From assembly GCA_938036435.1 (NCBI GenBank), contig CALHPU010000103.1:1-53685 (forward strand): a DNA stretch of 53,685 nt, given 5' to 3'. The first letter of the stretch is position 1. Each line of letters opens with the position of its first letter. A program made the translations under genes and the position numbers. Origin of the DNA: an uncultured Pirellulaceae bacterium. Lineage in GTDB: Bacteria > Planctomycetota > Planctomycetia > Pirellulales > Pirellulaceae. The notes beneath the pieces are model-generated. The model was not told the DNA's origin. It searched no databases and worked only from the letters and a program-made list of their open reading frames with translations. Shown piece after piece: positions 36,386 to 44,190 of this stretch.

Positions 36386-37210
36386 CTATGACTTCCCTTG
36401 TACCGCATAGTAGGCCGGTCGCTGGCGCACCAAATGCATGCCGATCGTGATCGCTAGAACAAATGCCGCGCCCCAAGCCGTGTACTGGATCATCGGATAA
36501 CTCGATTGCTTTACCCCGACGGCGATCAAAGCCCAGCAGACGGTTCCGCCGTATACCGGGTCGCGTTTCAAGGTCATCCAAACGCCAACGGCACATAATA
36601 AAATTACCACCAGCGTAGCAACAATGGTTGCCGTTGCCTCAGGCAGTTTGATTTGCCACTCGTTGGCCAGCAGCGCCGTGCTGATAACCGTCGCGGCACT
36701 GATCCAGCCCAAGTACATCGATGGTCCAAAGAACAACCATCGGCCCAAGGTGCCGCGCGGATGTTGCTTGACGTGCGAACGAAGAAAGAAGGTCGCGATG
36801 ATCAATGGAATAAGATGCGCCATGATGTCAATCCAGCCCGCCGTCTGGCTAAGGTAAATGCTGATGGGCACAAAAGCAATCGAAGCCAACCCGGCAACGA
36901 TTAAGCCCGTTACAGCGATTCGCAGCTCGCGCGAATCCGGTTCGCTTCCGAAAACAAGGTAACCCGAAAACCCCAACATGCCCGTAAAGATCACGCCCCA
37001 AATGGCGAACGCATACCCGGCTGCTGCCACTCGAACTTCAGGGTCGTCAGCAAACTGTTCTCCATTGCCAAGGATTGGCGAAAGAACAAAGTTTGCCAAC
37101 GGTACAGCGATGAAGACGATCATCATCGCGGCTCGGAGCATCCTTAAACCACCGATTGTGTTTTTTTCCACTGTTTGACTTTCCGAAGAGCTTTTTGCGG
37201 TTGTTGACAT
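36386..37210 (-). CDS. TspO/MBR-related polytopic membrane protein
   Basis: A 274-residue membrane protein with seven or eight helices. It has the FAIWGVIFTG motif early (about residue 50) and FGPSMYLGWISAATV around 165, both typical of the longer, TspO/MBR-related proteins of bacteria; classical TspO is about 160 aa with five helices, so this is the extended type. TspO proteins bind tetrapyrroles or cholesterol-like ligands; for this extended form the ligand is not known. Heme oxygenase and phytochrome genes are 15 kb away, so a tetrapyrrole link is only a guess. Single gene. Confidence 0.75.
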   Translation of the reverse strand: MSTTAKSSSESQTVEKNTIGGLRMLRAAMMIVFIAVPLANFVLSPILGNGEQFADDPEVRVAAAGYAFAIWGVIFTGMLGFSGYLVFGSEPDSRELRIAVTGLIVAGLASIAFVPISIYLSQTAGWIDIMAHLIPLIIATFFLRSHVKQHPRGTLGRWLFFGPSMYLGWISAATVISTALLANEWQIKLPEATATIVATLVVILLCAVGVWMTLKRDPVYGGTVCWALIAVGVKQSSYPMIQYTAWGAAFVLAITIGMHLVRQRPAYYAVQGKS

Positions 37211-37577
37211 TGTCTTATTGATTGCGATTAAAGTTACTATTCAAGCACAGCAGTTATTCAATGCACAGCGGTCGAGATTACAGATCTGGCTGCCAAGCGA
37301 CCACATTGGTCGGAAGTCACCAAACATTTTTTTAAAAACCGAATTCCTTACCAAGAGTCCAAGACTGTTTGGCTCGTTCGTGGCACGCTTCGACTAAAGC
37401 TCTCTGAAACCAAGGCACGTGGCGTGCCAAAGAAAAAGCTTGGCCCCAAGGGACCAAGCTGATCGGTGCAACGTAGAGTTGCTGAGAATTTAAATTCGTC
37501 GGGGACAATCCAATTTTGCCCGCAGGCTCAATTCGTTGTGTCTTGCTGACGAAGTTATTTTAGGAATTGTCTGACTT
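37211..37577. other. Intergenic region
   Basis: No gene is supported. The left end should carry the promoter of the TspO-like gene; the middle holds a leftward terminator for the PEP-CTERM gene (37432-37460). Confidence 0.5.
37432..37460 (-). terminator. Terminator of the PEP-CTERM gene
   Basis: On the minus strand AGCTTGG (37460-37454) pairs with CCAAGCT (37443-37437) around a 10-nt loop and runs into TTTTTC. It is about 118 nt after the stop of the PEP-CTERM gene. Confidence 0.65.
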
Positions 37578-38480
37578 TTAGCCACGCCTTCGTCGGGTGA
37601 CCAAACCAGTTAGAACGACACCAAAGAGCGCCAATGAAGAAGGCTCGGGAATGGCAGCTGTGGGGATGACTGTAAAATCACGTACTGTGGCCCCACCGCC
37701 GATGACGCCTGTTAAAGTTGCGTTACCGCTAGTTAAATCGATCTCATAGAGTTGCGACGTTCCACCAACCGTTTGCAATGAAGCGTAAGCGATTCCAGTA
37801 TCACCTGAAATGTCAAATGCAACTTCGTCGGTAAGAAGCGCTCCAGCAAGTCCAAGAGAACCTATCGAGGCCAAGGTTCCAGCGTTGTTGGCTACTGTCG
37901 TAAGGATGCCTAAGTTCGCGTCGATTCCGTATTGCTGCGTCGCCGTTGATCCCAGAACGTTGTTGTCGTAGGCAATACCCTGAATGTTGGGGTCAACTCC
38001 AGCATTGGCGTCACCAGCAGGGTAGAAGACAGGCGTTTTGTCGGGAGTGCCGAAATAGCCTCCTGTTGTGCTGTCGATGACGCGATTGTTGTCGGTGTCG
38101 CTGATGAAGCGGAAGAGAGTGCCTCCTGCTGCGTTGGGATTGAAGTCGAGAGCAAACGAAGTACCGGCAAGTCCCGGAGAAAGCGTTGATCCAACCTGGG
38201 TTGCTGCGTACGAGTTTTGGTCGATCGTGTACACATTGCCGAGACTGCCAAGGGCATAGATTCCTCCACCGTTGGCACGGTAGTCTACGCCAAAGATAGA
38301 TTCCGTCGCCGCCAAACCTGTGATTGATCCAGAGCGTGTTACGATCGTGGGTGTACTGGTGTCGACAACGTTAACGACGTTGCCATCACTAACGGTAAAT
38401 AGTTCTTCAGCGTTGACGCACGTGTTGCTGAGTGAAATCGTGATGGCAAGTGCCGCCATTAAACAAAAGGTGTGTCTCAT
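37578..38480 (-). CDS. PEP-CTERM protein with DUF4394-like domain
   Basis: A 300-residue exported protein. A signal peptide (MRHTFCLMAALAITISLSNTCVNA) is followed by a beta-propeller-like region with repeats of about 45 residues, such as ITGLAATESIFGVDYRANGGGIYALG and GTSFALDFNPNAAGGTLFRFISD, matching the DUF4394 family. The end, IPEPSSLALFGVVLTGLVTRRRRG, is a textbook PEP-CTERM sorting signal (PEP motif, one helix, Arg cluster), cut by an exosortase in species that make exopolysaccharide. ATG 38480 has GAGG 7 nt upstream. No exosortase gene is in the window. Confidence 0.92.
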   Translation of the reverse strand: MRHTFCLMAALAITISLSNTCVNAEELFTVSDGNVVNVVDTSTPTIVTRSGSITGLAATESIFGVDYRANGGGIYALGSLGNVYTIDQNSYAATQVGSTLSPGLAGTSFALDFNPNAAGGTLFRFISDTDNNRVIDSTTGGYFGTPDKTPVFYPAGDANAGVDPNIQGIAYDNNVLGSTATQQYGIDANLGILTTVANNAGTLASIGSLGLAGALLTDEVAFDISGDTGIAYASLQTVGGTSQLYEIDLTSGNATLTGVIGGGATVRDFTVIPTAAIPEPSSLALFGVVLTGLVTRRRRG

Positions 38481-39237
38481 ATTGAGCCTCGAAAGTGGAA
38501 AGTAAATTAGATACGGTTTGTCGCGATCCTTGACGACGCAACCGACTCGAAGAATAAACAGGTAGGTCATCCTGAGCGCCCTGAGTCTAACGAAGTGATG
38601 CAGCAACACAGTGCCACCGTTGGACGTTATCCCGTTTTATGAAGAAATATAGTTTCGACAAAAAACGTGATTTAGATGTCACAGATTTCTGTGACAGTTA
38701 ATGTTCAATAATTCTGGATTAAACGTCAGCTTTGCTTTCTGCTAGATACTGCGACGTACGCCACATCGGTATGCACGTCTCATGCCAAGCTGTTAGCGAT
38801 CCTACCGCTAGGGTTATCGACTCGAAGAGGATCAACAAGCGGGAAGGTTGGTCGTTGAGCAACCACTCGATTGAGACTGTTGATGGGCGGGCGACCAACA
38901 GATAATTCGATCTTGCGAATCCAAGTTCTGGAATCGACGATGGCGGTGGTGTCTTCGACCGTCTCGATCAAGGTGTCTACAGCGACACCAACGCATACTA
39001 CTCAAGTCCCGTCGGATACACTTCCTATCCGGTTTCCGAGGTGAGTTAAATAGCAGCCGCTTGTTGCTGCGACCGGCAAAGAGGTATGTTTGGAAGACTC
39101 TTGCGACGCTAGATGATTCACCTGAAATTAAAGAATGAAAAATCGCCCGATTCGAAACGACGAATTGGGCGAAAATTTTGTCTTAGATGAAAACGGATCG
39201 CTCCAAGACAACTGCAAGAGTCGCAAGAAGAAATCGA
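38481..39237. other. Gene-poor region with a possible gene tail
   Basis: About 750 bases. Around 38932-39050 a plus-strand frame ends with a Ser/Tyr-rich sequence (GVYSDTNAYYSSPVGYTSY) and a TAA, possibly the tail of a lost secreted protein. A hairpin at 39138-39176 closes the region. Nothing else is supported. Confidence 0.4.
39138..39176 (-). terminator. Hairpin terminator after the oxidoreductase fragment
   Basis: TCGCCCGATTCG (39143-39154) pairs with CGAATTGGGCGA (39161-39172) with one G-U; Ts follow on the minus strand (TTTTT) and, more weakly, on the plus strand. Confidence 0.7.
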
Positions 39238-39612
39238 CTAATTTACAACGACGACTTTCCCCATGACTTCGCCGCTTTCGAGACGAGCGTGAGCTTGATC
39301 GGCTTCGGCGAGTGAGAATTGTTTTTCGTCCAAGACAGGTGTCAAAGCGCCGGATTCGATGATGGTGGCCAAGTCCGCTAGGATGGCGGCATGTTGCTCG
39401 CGTTTGAAATTGTGCAACATCGGGATCAGCATGAACACGACGTGCAAGGACAGGCCTTTGAAGTGAGCCGTCGTCAAGATTATTGATTGGTTAGTTTGAG
39501 TTTGGCTCGCGTTTGTGTAACTGGCGTTTTGGATTTCCTGCACGCCTTCGACCAACGTGTTCCAGTTGCGTTGGTTTTCCCTGTCGAACAGCACACCCGT
39601 CTCATTTTGCAT
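39238..39612 (-). pseudogene. C-terminal fragment of a zinc-type alcohol dehydrogenase/quinone oxidoreductase
   Basis: The last about 80 codons (39238 to about 39474) read like the C-terminus of a medium-chain dehydrogenase/reductase: FKGLSLHVVFMLIPML, a helix HAAILADLATIIESGAL, then the family's closing block, FSLAEADQAHARLESGEVMGKVVVVN. The Rossmann fold and catalytic domain are absent; the 45 codons before this part resemble nothing. It is the truncated end of a lost NADPH:quinone reductase-type gene, with its terminator still in place. Confidence 0.75.
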
Positions 39613-39632
39613 GCCAGTTGAGTCGACTTGGT

Positions 39633-40877
39633 CTACACGTCTTCATCTCCCAGAATATCACGCACCCAAACCTCTCTTGTCCCGACCAGTGCCGCAGCCA
39701 ACAGCGGAGTGGCGACTAACAGCCCAAGAAATCCAGTGATCGCTCCAAGAATCACTTGGAATCCAAGTAACAGAGCCGGTGGGATGGACGTTTTTTGTTG
39801 TTGGACAATCGGCGTGATGATGTTGCTCTCAACCAATTGCAGCAGACCGTAGACGACCACTACCCACAGAACGGTCGTCGGTCCTTGTGTGAGTGCCATG
39901 ATCATGGCTAGCGACAACGCGATTAGTCCTCCGATGTTCGGGATGAACGTTAACAGCGCCGTCACGATTCCAATCGTGATCGGCATCGGTACGCCTAATA
40001 ACCAAAGTCCCAGCCCTGTGCCGACTCCGGTAATTGCCATCGAAATGAATCGCCCGTTAAGCCAAGCGAACATGGATTCTCCCATTTTATCCATGACCTC
40101 GACGACACGCTCTCGACGGTCTATTGGAAATAGCTTGGTAAATCCGTCACGGTACAGCGGAGGGTTGACGGCAAAGAACAGCCCCATGAAGAAAATCACT
40201 CCTAGATTGGCAACCAAGCCTAGCGATGTTCCCATCATCCGCCCAAACACTGGGAAAACACGCTTCGCGACAGTTTTTGCCACATTGGCCGAGACCTTTT
40301 CTTCGCCGGACGCTTGTCCCGAGGTTTCTTCCGAGGTTTCTTCCGAGGCTTGTTCCGATTTCTTTTCTGATTCCTCTGCCGAAGATTTATTCCCCTGACC
40401 CTCTGCATTTTCGTCGGTAGACTTTGCGTCAGAAGACGACGGCTTCGACTGGCTCTCCACTTGGTCAGGATCAACTTGGCTCTGCAAAAGTTCGTTGGCG
40501 AAAGGAATCGTTTTGAAAGCCGACTTGGCGAGCTGGTGTTCGTCCAGCCACTCGTCCAGCTTCTCGGCTGATTTGTCGAGGTTCTCCGACATCGCTTCCA
40601 ATCGGTTTTCGATTTTGACTCCAAACAAAAGTGATCCACCTATGGCGAGGCTAATCAGAATTGTTAGAACGATTGCAAGATTCCAGCCGTAGCCGAGAGG
40701 GATAAATTTGCCAAGTAATCGGCTGGAGTGAGTGAGAAAGACCCCGAACAGCATTGCCAGAAAGATCAGCAGGACAAAATCTGTTGCCAGCACGAGCACC
40801 GATGCGAACGCGACAACCAGAAATGTGCCAAGCAGCAAAATTCCGATGGCACGTGAGGATTGTTGGATGGATTCCAT
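39633..40877 (-). CDS. AI-2E family (PerM-type) membrane protein with an acidic insert
   Basis: A 414-residue protein with seven to eight membrane helices of the AI-2E/PerM family: two N-terminal helices, a soluble part, then FMGLFFAVNPPLYRDG, ITIGIVTALLTFIPNIGGL and GPTTVLWVVVVYGLLQLVESNIITPIV, the family's conserved segment. Members act as exporters or ion-motive permeases. The soluble loop (about 130-195) holds a highly acidic, repetitive insert (EESEKKSEQASEETSEETSGQ) that I have not seen as a fixed family feature. It lies just before the stress operon but on the other strand. Confidence 0.87.
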   Translation of the reverse strand: MESIQQSSRAIGILLLGTFLVVAFASVLVLATDFVLLIFLAMLFGVFLTHSSRLLGKFIPLGYGWNLAIVLTILISLAIGGSLLFGVKIENRLEAMSENLDKSAEKLDEWLDEHQLAKSAFKTIPFANELLQSQVDPDQVESQSKPSSSDAKSTDENAEGQGNKSSAEESEKKSEQASEETSEETSGQASGEEKVSANVAKTVAKRVFPVFGRMMGTSLGLVANLGVIFFMGLFFAVNPPLYRDGFTKLFPIDRRERVVEVMDKMGESMFAWLNGRFISMAITGVGTGLGLWLLGVPMPITIGIVTALLTFIPNIGGLIALSLAMIMALTQGPTTVLWVVVVYGLLQLVESNIITPIVQQQKTSIPPALLLGFQVILGAITGFLGLLVATPLLAAALVGTREVWVRDILGDEDV

Positions 40878-40969
40878 TTTGATCCGTAAAATTTCTTGAA
40901 TGCAAATATTGAAGTGCGGCCGCTGTGCAGGAGTCGCGGTTCGGACTCGGTGAGGCCGTGAATTTATTT

Positions 40970-41035
40970 CTAACCCGACGCGTAAGCGAGGAATAGCGAG
41001 GATCTTCGAGGCGCCTCGCTTACGCGTCGGGTTAG
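40970..41035. repeat. Perfect 22-bp intergenic palindrome
   Basis: Arms 40970-40991 and 41014-41035 are exact reverse complements with core AACCCGACGCGTAAGCGAGG. The core is related to the palindrome at 12138-12210. Confidence 0.85.
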
Positions 41036-41347
41036 TATTTGCACGCTACGTTGAAAGCTTTTGATAAATTCACAGCCTCGGAGAGAGAGCTCGTCCTGCG
41101 TTTAGCAGCAGACGCAAGCATGATACGCAATCGCCATACCAACGGCTTAGTTTTTTGAAGTGCTTGCGTCTTCAACAAACCGTTGGCTGGGTTGAGTCGC
41201 CACCAAGCTGATCGTTGTGACGCCAACTGCTCAGCCAAACTTTCAATCCGAAAACAAACAGTCTCTCATCTGCACCCTCTCTTTGACTCCGATTATTAAC
41301 GTTCTGCCGAGGCAATCGAGCAAACGCTAAAGAAACCGCCGCGAGTT

Positions 41348-41363
41348 TGGCATGACAAATGCG
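41348..41363 (+). promoter_or_regulatory. Sigma-54 promoter of the CsbD operon
   Basis: TGGCATGACAAATGCG: exact GG-N10-GC spacing, TGGCATG upstream half, ATGC downstream half. Predicted transcript start about 118 nt before ATG 41492. Confidence 0.75.
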
Positions 41364-41491
41364 AAAGGTGAGTATCAACAATGTAGGCCCCGACGGGAGT
41401 CAAACTAGAAGCCTATTCCACCGATCCCTGTCGTGTGCGGCAACACTGCCACCAAACTGGCTCAATCAGATTTCATATTGGAGAGAAAAAA

Positions 41492-41944
41492 ATGGCCAAC
41501 GCACAAACGATCAACGGAAACTGGAACGAAATTAAGGGCATGATCCAAGAAAAGTGGGGAGAGGTGACTGCCGATGATTTAGACAGAGTCAAAGGTAAGG
41601 CGGACCAACTCGTCGGTATGATCCAGCGGAAGACTGGTGTCGCCAGAGAGGAAATCAACGAGTTCGTTTCTTCGATTTCGGAATCGGGGGCCTCGATGGT
41701 TGAGCAGGCTTCAGATGCAATTCGCCATTGTGCGGCGACCACTGCCGAACGTGTCCAAGATGCTGCTGGCACTGCACAGGAATCGGCCGCCGAATTAGCG
41801 AGCCAGCTTGGGGATCAGGCCGCGGCTGGATACCAGCAGGCGCAAGACGCAGTTCGCCGTCGCCCTGCGGAATCTTTGGCGGTCTGTTTTGGTGTCGGTG
41901 CTCTGGTGGGCGTCGTGGGCGGCTTGCTCCTTCGTTCGCGATAG
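41492..41944 (+). CDS. CsbD/DUF883-type stress protein
   Basis: A 150-residue protein. The N-terminal 60 residues are a CsbD domain (INGNWNEIKGMIQEKWGEVTADDLDRVKGKADQLVG), a general-stress protein family. A helical Ala/Gln-rich linker (TTAERVQDAAGTAQESAAELASQLGDQAA) leads to a DUF883/YtxH-like C-terminal membrane helix (RPAESLAVCFGVGALVGVVGGLLLR). It is thus a membrane-anchored CsbD. The start ATG 41492 has GGAGAG upstream. It is the first gene of a six-gene operon under a sigma-54 promoter; a role in envelope or osmotic stress is inference from the family. Confidence 0.9.
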   Translation: MANAQTINGNWNEIKGMIQEKWGEVTADDLDRVKGKADQLVGMIQRKTGVAREEINEFVSSISESGASMVEQASDAIRHCAATTAERVQDAAGTAQESAAELASQLGDQAAAGYQQAQDAVRRRPAESLAVCFGVGALVGVVGGLLLRSR

Positions 41945-42016
41945 GAAATGGCGGCGACCAGATCGCCCTCACGCTACGTAGACGATTTCTTACACACTAA
42001 TTTGACGAGGGTCATT

Positions 42017-42322
42017 ATGGCTTCGGACATTGAAAATCACCCGTACGCATCCGGTCCAAACGGGACTTACCAGCTTGAAAAAGACCAAGAAACGTCCTCA
42101 GCGGACAACTGTATCGCATCACAAATCAGCGAAAAACCGATCAGTTCAGTCGCAGTTGCGGTCGGAGCGGGAATTGGCGTTGGGCTCTTACTGACCGCGG
42201 TGTTCAGCTCCGAGAGATCTCGCCGCGAGCGACTCGCAGGACAAGTTGGAAGGTATCTGCAATCGAGAATCGGCAGCGTCAGCAACCTACTACCCGACAA
42301 GATCTCTGATCGATTCGGATAA
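42017..42322 (+). CDS. Small single-helix membrane protein
   Basis: A 101-residue protein with a hydrophilic N-terminus, one helix (VAVAVGAGIGVGLLLTAVF, about 50-68) and a basic helix after it (SRRERLAGQVGRYLQSRI). It resembles YtxH/DUF883-type proteins. GAGG precedes ATG 42017. Second gene of the CsbD operon, 72 bp after the first. Confidence 0.82.
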   Translation: MASDIENHPYASGPNGTYQLEKDQETSSADNCIASQISEKPISSVAVAVGAGIGVGLLLTAVFSSERSRRERLAGQVGRYLQSRIGSVSNLLPDKISDRFG

Positions 42323-42396
42323 ACCGACTCGAAACAAATATGGAATTGCAGAAAACAGTATTCGCACGCTTACCGAACGATTGAAATGACTAACTG

Positions 42397-42822
42397 ATGA
42401 GTGAAAATTCTCCAACTGAATCACTGACCGTTGATCAAATCTGCAGTCAGATGCGGCAGTATCGGCGTGAATTCGACGCGGACGTGGGGCAATTGGTTGC
42501 CAACACTCAATCGTTGACTGATTGGAGGCGATACGTCACGTCCAATCCACTTCTTGCATTTGGAGTGTGTGCTGCTGCCGGTTACCTACTGATGCCCGGA
42601 AAAACTAAATACACATCACCCGACCCAGATCAGATTGCGAAGCTAGTTAGTAGAGACAGGCTGGTGGTAGCACCTCCGCAGCAGGTAAAGAGTTCGGGTG
42701 GAATTTTTAGTGGAGTCTTAGGGACAGTGACGCGCATCGGCTTGCAAACCGCATCCGGTATTGTGATGCAGAAACTCGGCGCTGCACTCGAATCTTCGTC
42801 CGATCAAAACCAGTCATCATGA
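42397..42822 (+). CDS. Membrane protein of unknown function in the CsbD operon
   Basis: A 141-residue protein. A helical N-terminus (SLTVDQICSQMRQYRREFDADVGQL) precedes one short membrane helix (SNPLLAFGVCAAAGYLLMPG, about 50-69) and a second weakly hydrophobic C-terminal part (GIFSGVLGTVTRIGLQTASGIV). The SNPLL(A)FG pattern at the helix is also found in DUF3618/DUF883-type proteins. Its stop region reads ATGA, with an ATG for the next frame at 42819, though the better start of the next gene is at 42840. Confidence 0.82.
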   Translation: MSENSPTESLTVDQICSQMRQYRREFDADVGQLVANTQSLTDWRRYVTSNPLLAFGVCAAAGYLLMPGKTKYTSPDPDQIAKLVSRDRLVVAPPQQVKSSGGIFSGVLGTVTRIGLQTASGIVMQKLGAALESSSDQNQSS

Positions 42823-42839
42823 TTGCGTCTGGAGAAAAC

Positions 42840-43064
42840 ATGAGAAACAGAATCAGCGATTATCTTGACCACACCATCACCGATGAGAACTATCGCTCTC
42901 CTTCGATGCAGCAAGTCGCTGACTCGCTTGCCGAAAAGGAAGGTTTTATCGAGAGAACGACCGACTCAATCGTTGCCTTGGCCAAGCGGCAACCGACCGC
43001 CGTTGTAATCGCGGGGGTGACTGCGGGCTTGATCATTGGTTGGTTGACGAAGAGGAATTCCTAG
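42840..43064 (+). CDS. Small membrane protein of the CsbD operon
   Basis: A 74-residue protein with a soluble helix (QQVADSLAEKEGFIERTTDSIVALAKR) and a C-terminal membrane helix (TAVVIAGVTAGLIIGWLTKR), again the DUF883/YtxH plan. ATG 42840 has GGAG 7 nt upstream; ATG 42819 would overlap the previous stop (ATGA). Fourth gene of the operon. Confidence 0.82.
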   Translation: MRNRISDYLDHTITDENYRSPSMQQVADSLAEKEGFIERTTDSIVALAKRQPTAVVIAGVTAGLIIGWLTKRNS

Positions 43065-43065
43065 C

Positions 43066-43536
43066 ATGGGCACGCAAACTTTCCACCGAAACGGATCGAG
43101 TAAGCGCTCGAGGGCACGTGAAGGGCAATCGCAAGTTGACAACCGTTTGCCTCCGCTGGGGGTCGCTCAGTCAATCGGCAGCATGGTCGGAGATGTCGTG
43201 TCGCTATCCGAATTGCAATTGCAATTATTTAAACGCGATAGCGCTACGGCCCTGCAACGCACTTACCTCGGTGTGGCAGTCGCCATCGTCGGAGGATTAG
43301 TTCTTCTGTCATGCTTACCCGTCGCACTAATGGCACTTGCTTACCTGCTCAATCAGAATTCCGAATTGTCGCTTGGGCTCTGTTTCGCCTTAGTCTCAGG
43401 CGTTGGCGTTCTGATTGGAGGTGCGATCACTTTCTGGGGCGTCAGGAAATTGCGGAGGGTTGGCAATGTTTACCGAAGGTCGCAGGACGAATTTAAACGG
43501 AACGTTCAATGGCTCAAAACAGCTCTAAAACGTTAA
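43066..43536 (+). CDS. Holin-superfamily-like (DUF1469) membrane protein
   Basis: A 156-residue protein with a basic N-terminus, then SIGSMVGDVVSLSELQLQLFKRD, the amphipathic start of the 'phage holin family' Phage_holin_3_6/DUF1469, and two membrane helices (about 70-90 and 103-125). In bacterial chromosomes such genes lie with CsbD and DUF883 genes and are not phage lysis genes. The start follows the previous stop after one base, so translation is coupled. Fifth gene of the operon. Confidence 0.85.
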   Translation: MGTQTFHRNGSSKRSRAREGQSQVDNRLPPLGVAQSIGSMVGDVVSLSELQLQLFKRDSATALQRTYLGVAVAIVGGLVLLSCLPVALMALAYLLNQNSELSLGLCFALVSGVGVLIGGAITFWGVRKLRRVGNVYRRSQDEFKRNVQWLKTALKR

Positions 43537-43571
43537 ATCAAAATAACTATTCCATACCAAGTGGAGAAAAA

Positions 43572-43784
43572 ATGAATACACCAACGCAAGCACGAACGCC
43601 AGATCAAGTTCCCCGTCAACCAACGGTGTCTAGAGGAGAAGGCAGGGAAACGCCAAGCCTCGGAGACGCCGCTCAAGACGCAGTCGCGGTATTCCAAAAT
43701 TATGCCAAAGAGCGACCCGATGTCGTCGCATTCACGTGCTTGGGCGTTGGTTTTATCCTCGGCTGGAAGCTAAAGCCGTGGTAG
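43572..43784 (+). CDS. Small membrane protein, last gene of the CsbD operon
   Basis: A 70-residue protein: Pro/Arg-rich polar N-terminus, an amphipathic piece (LGDAAQDAVAVFQNYAKERPD) and a C-terminal helix (VVAFTCLGVGFILGWKLKPW). ATG 43572 has GGAG 7-8 nt upstream. It shares the 'polar part, RPD, short helix, basic end' design with genes 1 and 4. A terminator follows at 43856. Confidence 0.82.
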   Translation: MNTPTQARTPDQVPRQPTVSRGEGRETPSLGDAAQDAVAVFQNYAKERPDVVAFTCLGVGFILGWKLKPW

Positions 43785-43855
43785 TCGTGTTGGGAGAATT
43801 GGCGGCAATTGCCATGAGTTGTGCATTTGCAGATGAGCAAGTAGTGGGGAAGGAA

Positions 43856-43891
43856 GGTGAAGTCAAAACTTTTTTGGCTTCGCCTTCTTTT
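43856..43891 (+). terminator. Terminator of the CsbD operon
   Basis: GGTGAAGTC (43856-43864) pairs with GGCTTCGCC (43876-43884) with two G-U pairs; TTCTTTT follows. It is 72 nt after the last stop. Confidence 0.65.
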
Positions 43892-44047
43892 CTGCGCTGA
43901 TGCTGTTTTGCGGGCAATGGTCGCACTGCGACCGGCATGAGTGCCGGGCAACCAATGTTGGGCGTAGTGATAGGCCGGGCAACCGAAATAGTAGCTCTCG
44001 CAGCATCTACAGCGTAGTTCTGACTTTCTGCCGATTGATAATCAGTT

Positions 44048-44063
44048 TGGCATGCCGAATGCT
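44048..44063 (+). promoter_or_regulatory. Sigma-54 promoter of the response regulator gene
   Basis: TGGCATGCCGAATGCT: GG-N10-GC spacing, nearly the same as the CsbD operon site, including the flanking GTT. Predicted transcript start about 117 nt before ATG 44191. Confidence 0.75.
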
Positions 44064-44190
44064 TTCCTATTCGAAGTAATTCCATGGTTTTAAGAGTGAA
44101 CGATGCTACCTCGCATTAATGAATTTGAAGCAGACCGAGCCAACCGTATTGTCTGCCAGAAAACCTACTGCCCCTTAGCCGAACAGTCCA

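Larger units (their letters stand above)
40878..41491. other. Divergent regulatory region before the CsbD operon
   Basis: About 610 bases between the permease gene and the CsbD operon. It holds a palindrome (40970-41035), a hairpin built on CCAACGG/CCGTTGG (41139-41186) and the sigma-54 promoter (41348-41363). The word TTCTGCCGA (41302-41310) recurs at 44026-44034 before the second sigma-54 promoter and might belong to an activator site. Confidence 0.5.
43785..44190. other. Region between the CsbD operon and the response regulator gene
   Basis: About 400 bases with the operon terminator (43856-43891) and the sigma-54 promoter of the regulator (44048-44063). No gene is supported. Confidence 0.55.

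Noticed and set aside
43066..43536. Prophage, because of the holin-like protein
   Set aside because: No other phage gene is near; DUF1469 proteins commonly accompany CsbD/DUF883 genes in bacterial chromosomes.
43753..44085. Minus-strand open frames opposite the CsbD operon end and the regulator promoter
   Set aside because: They overlap a terminator and a sigma-54 site on the other strand and show no protein-like pattern.
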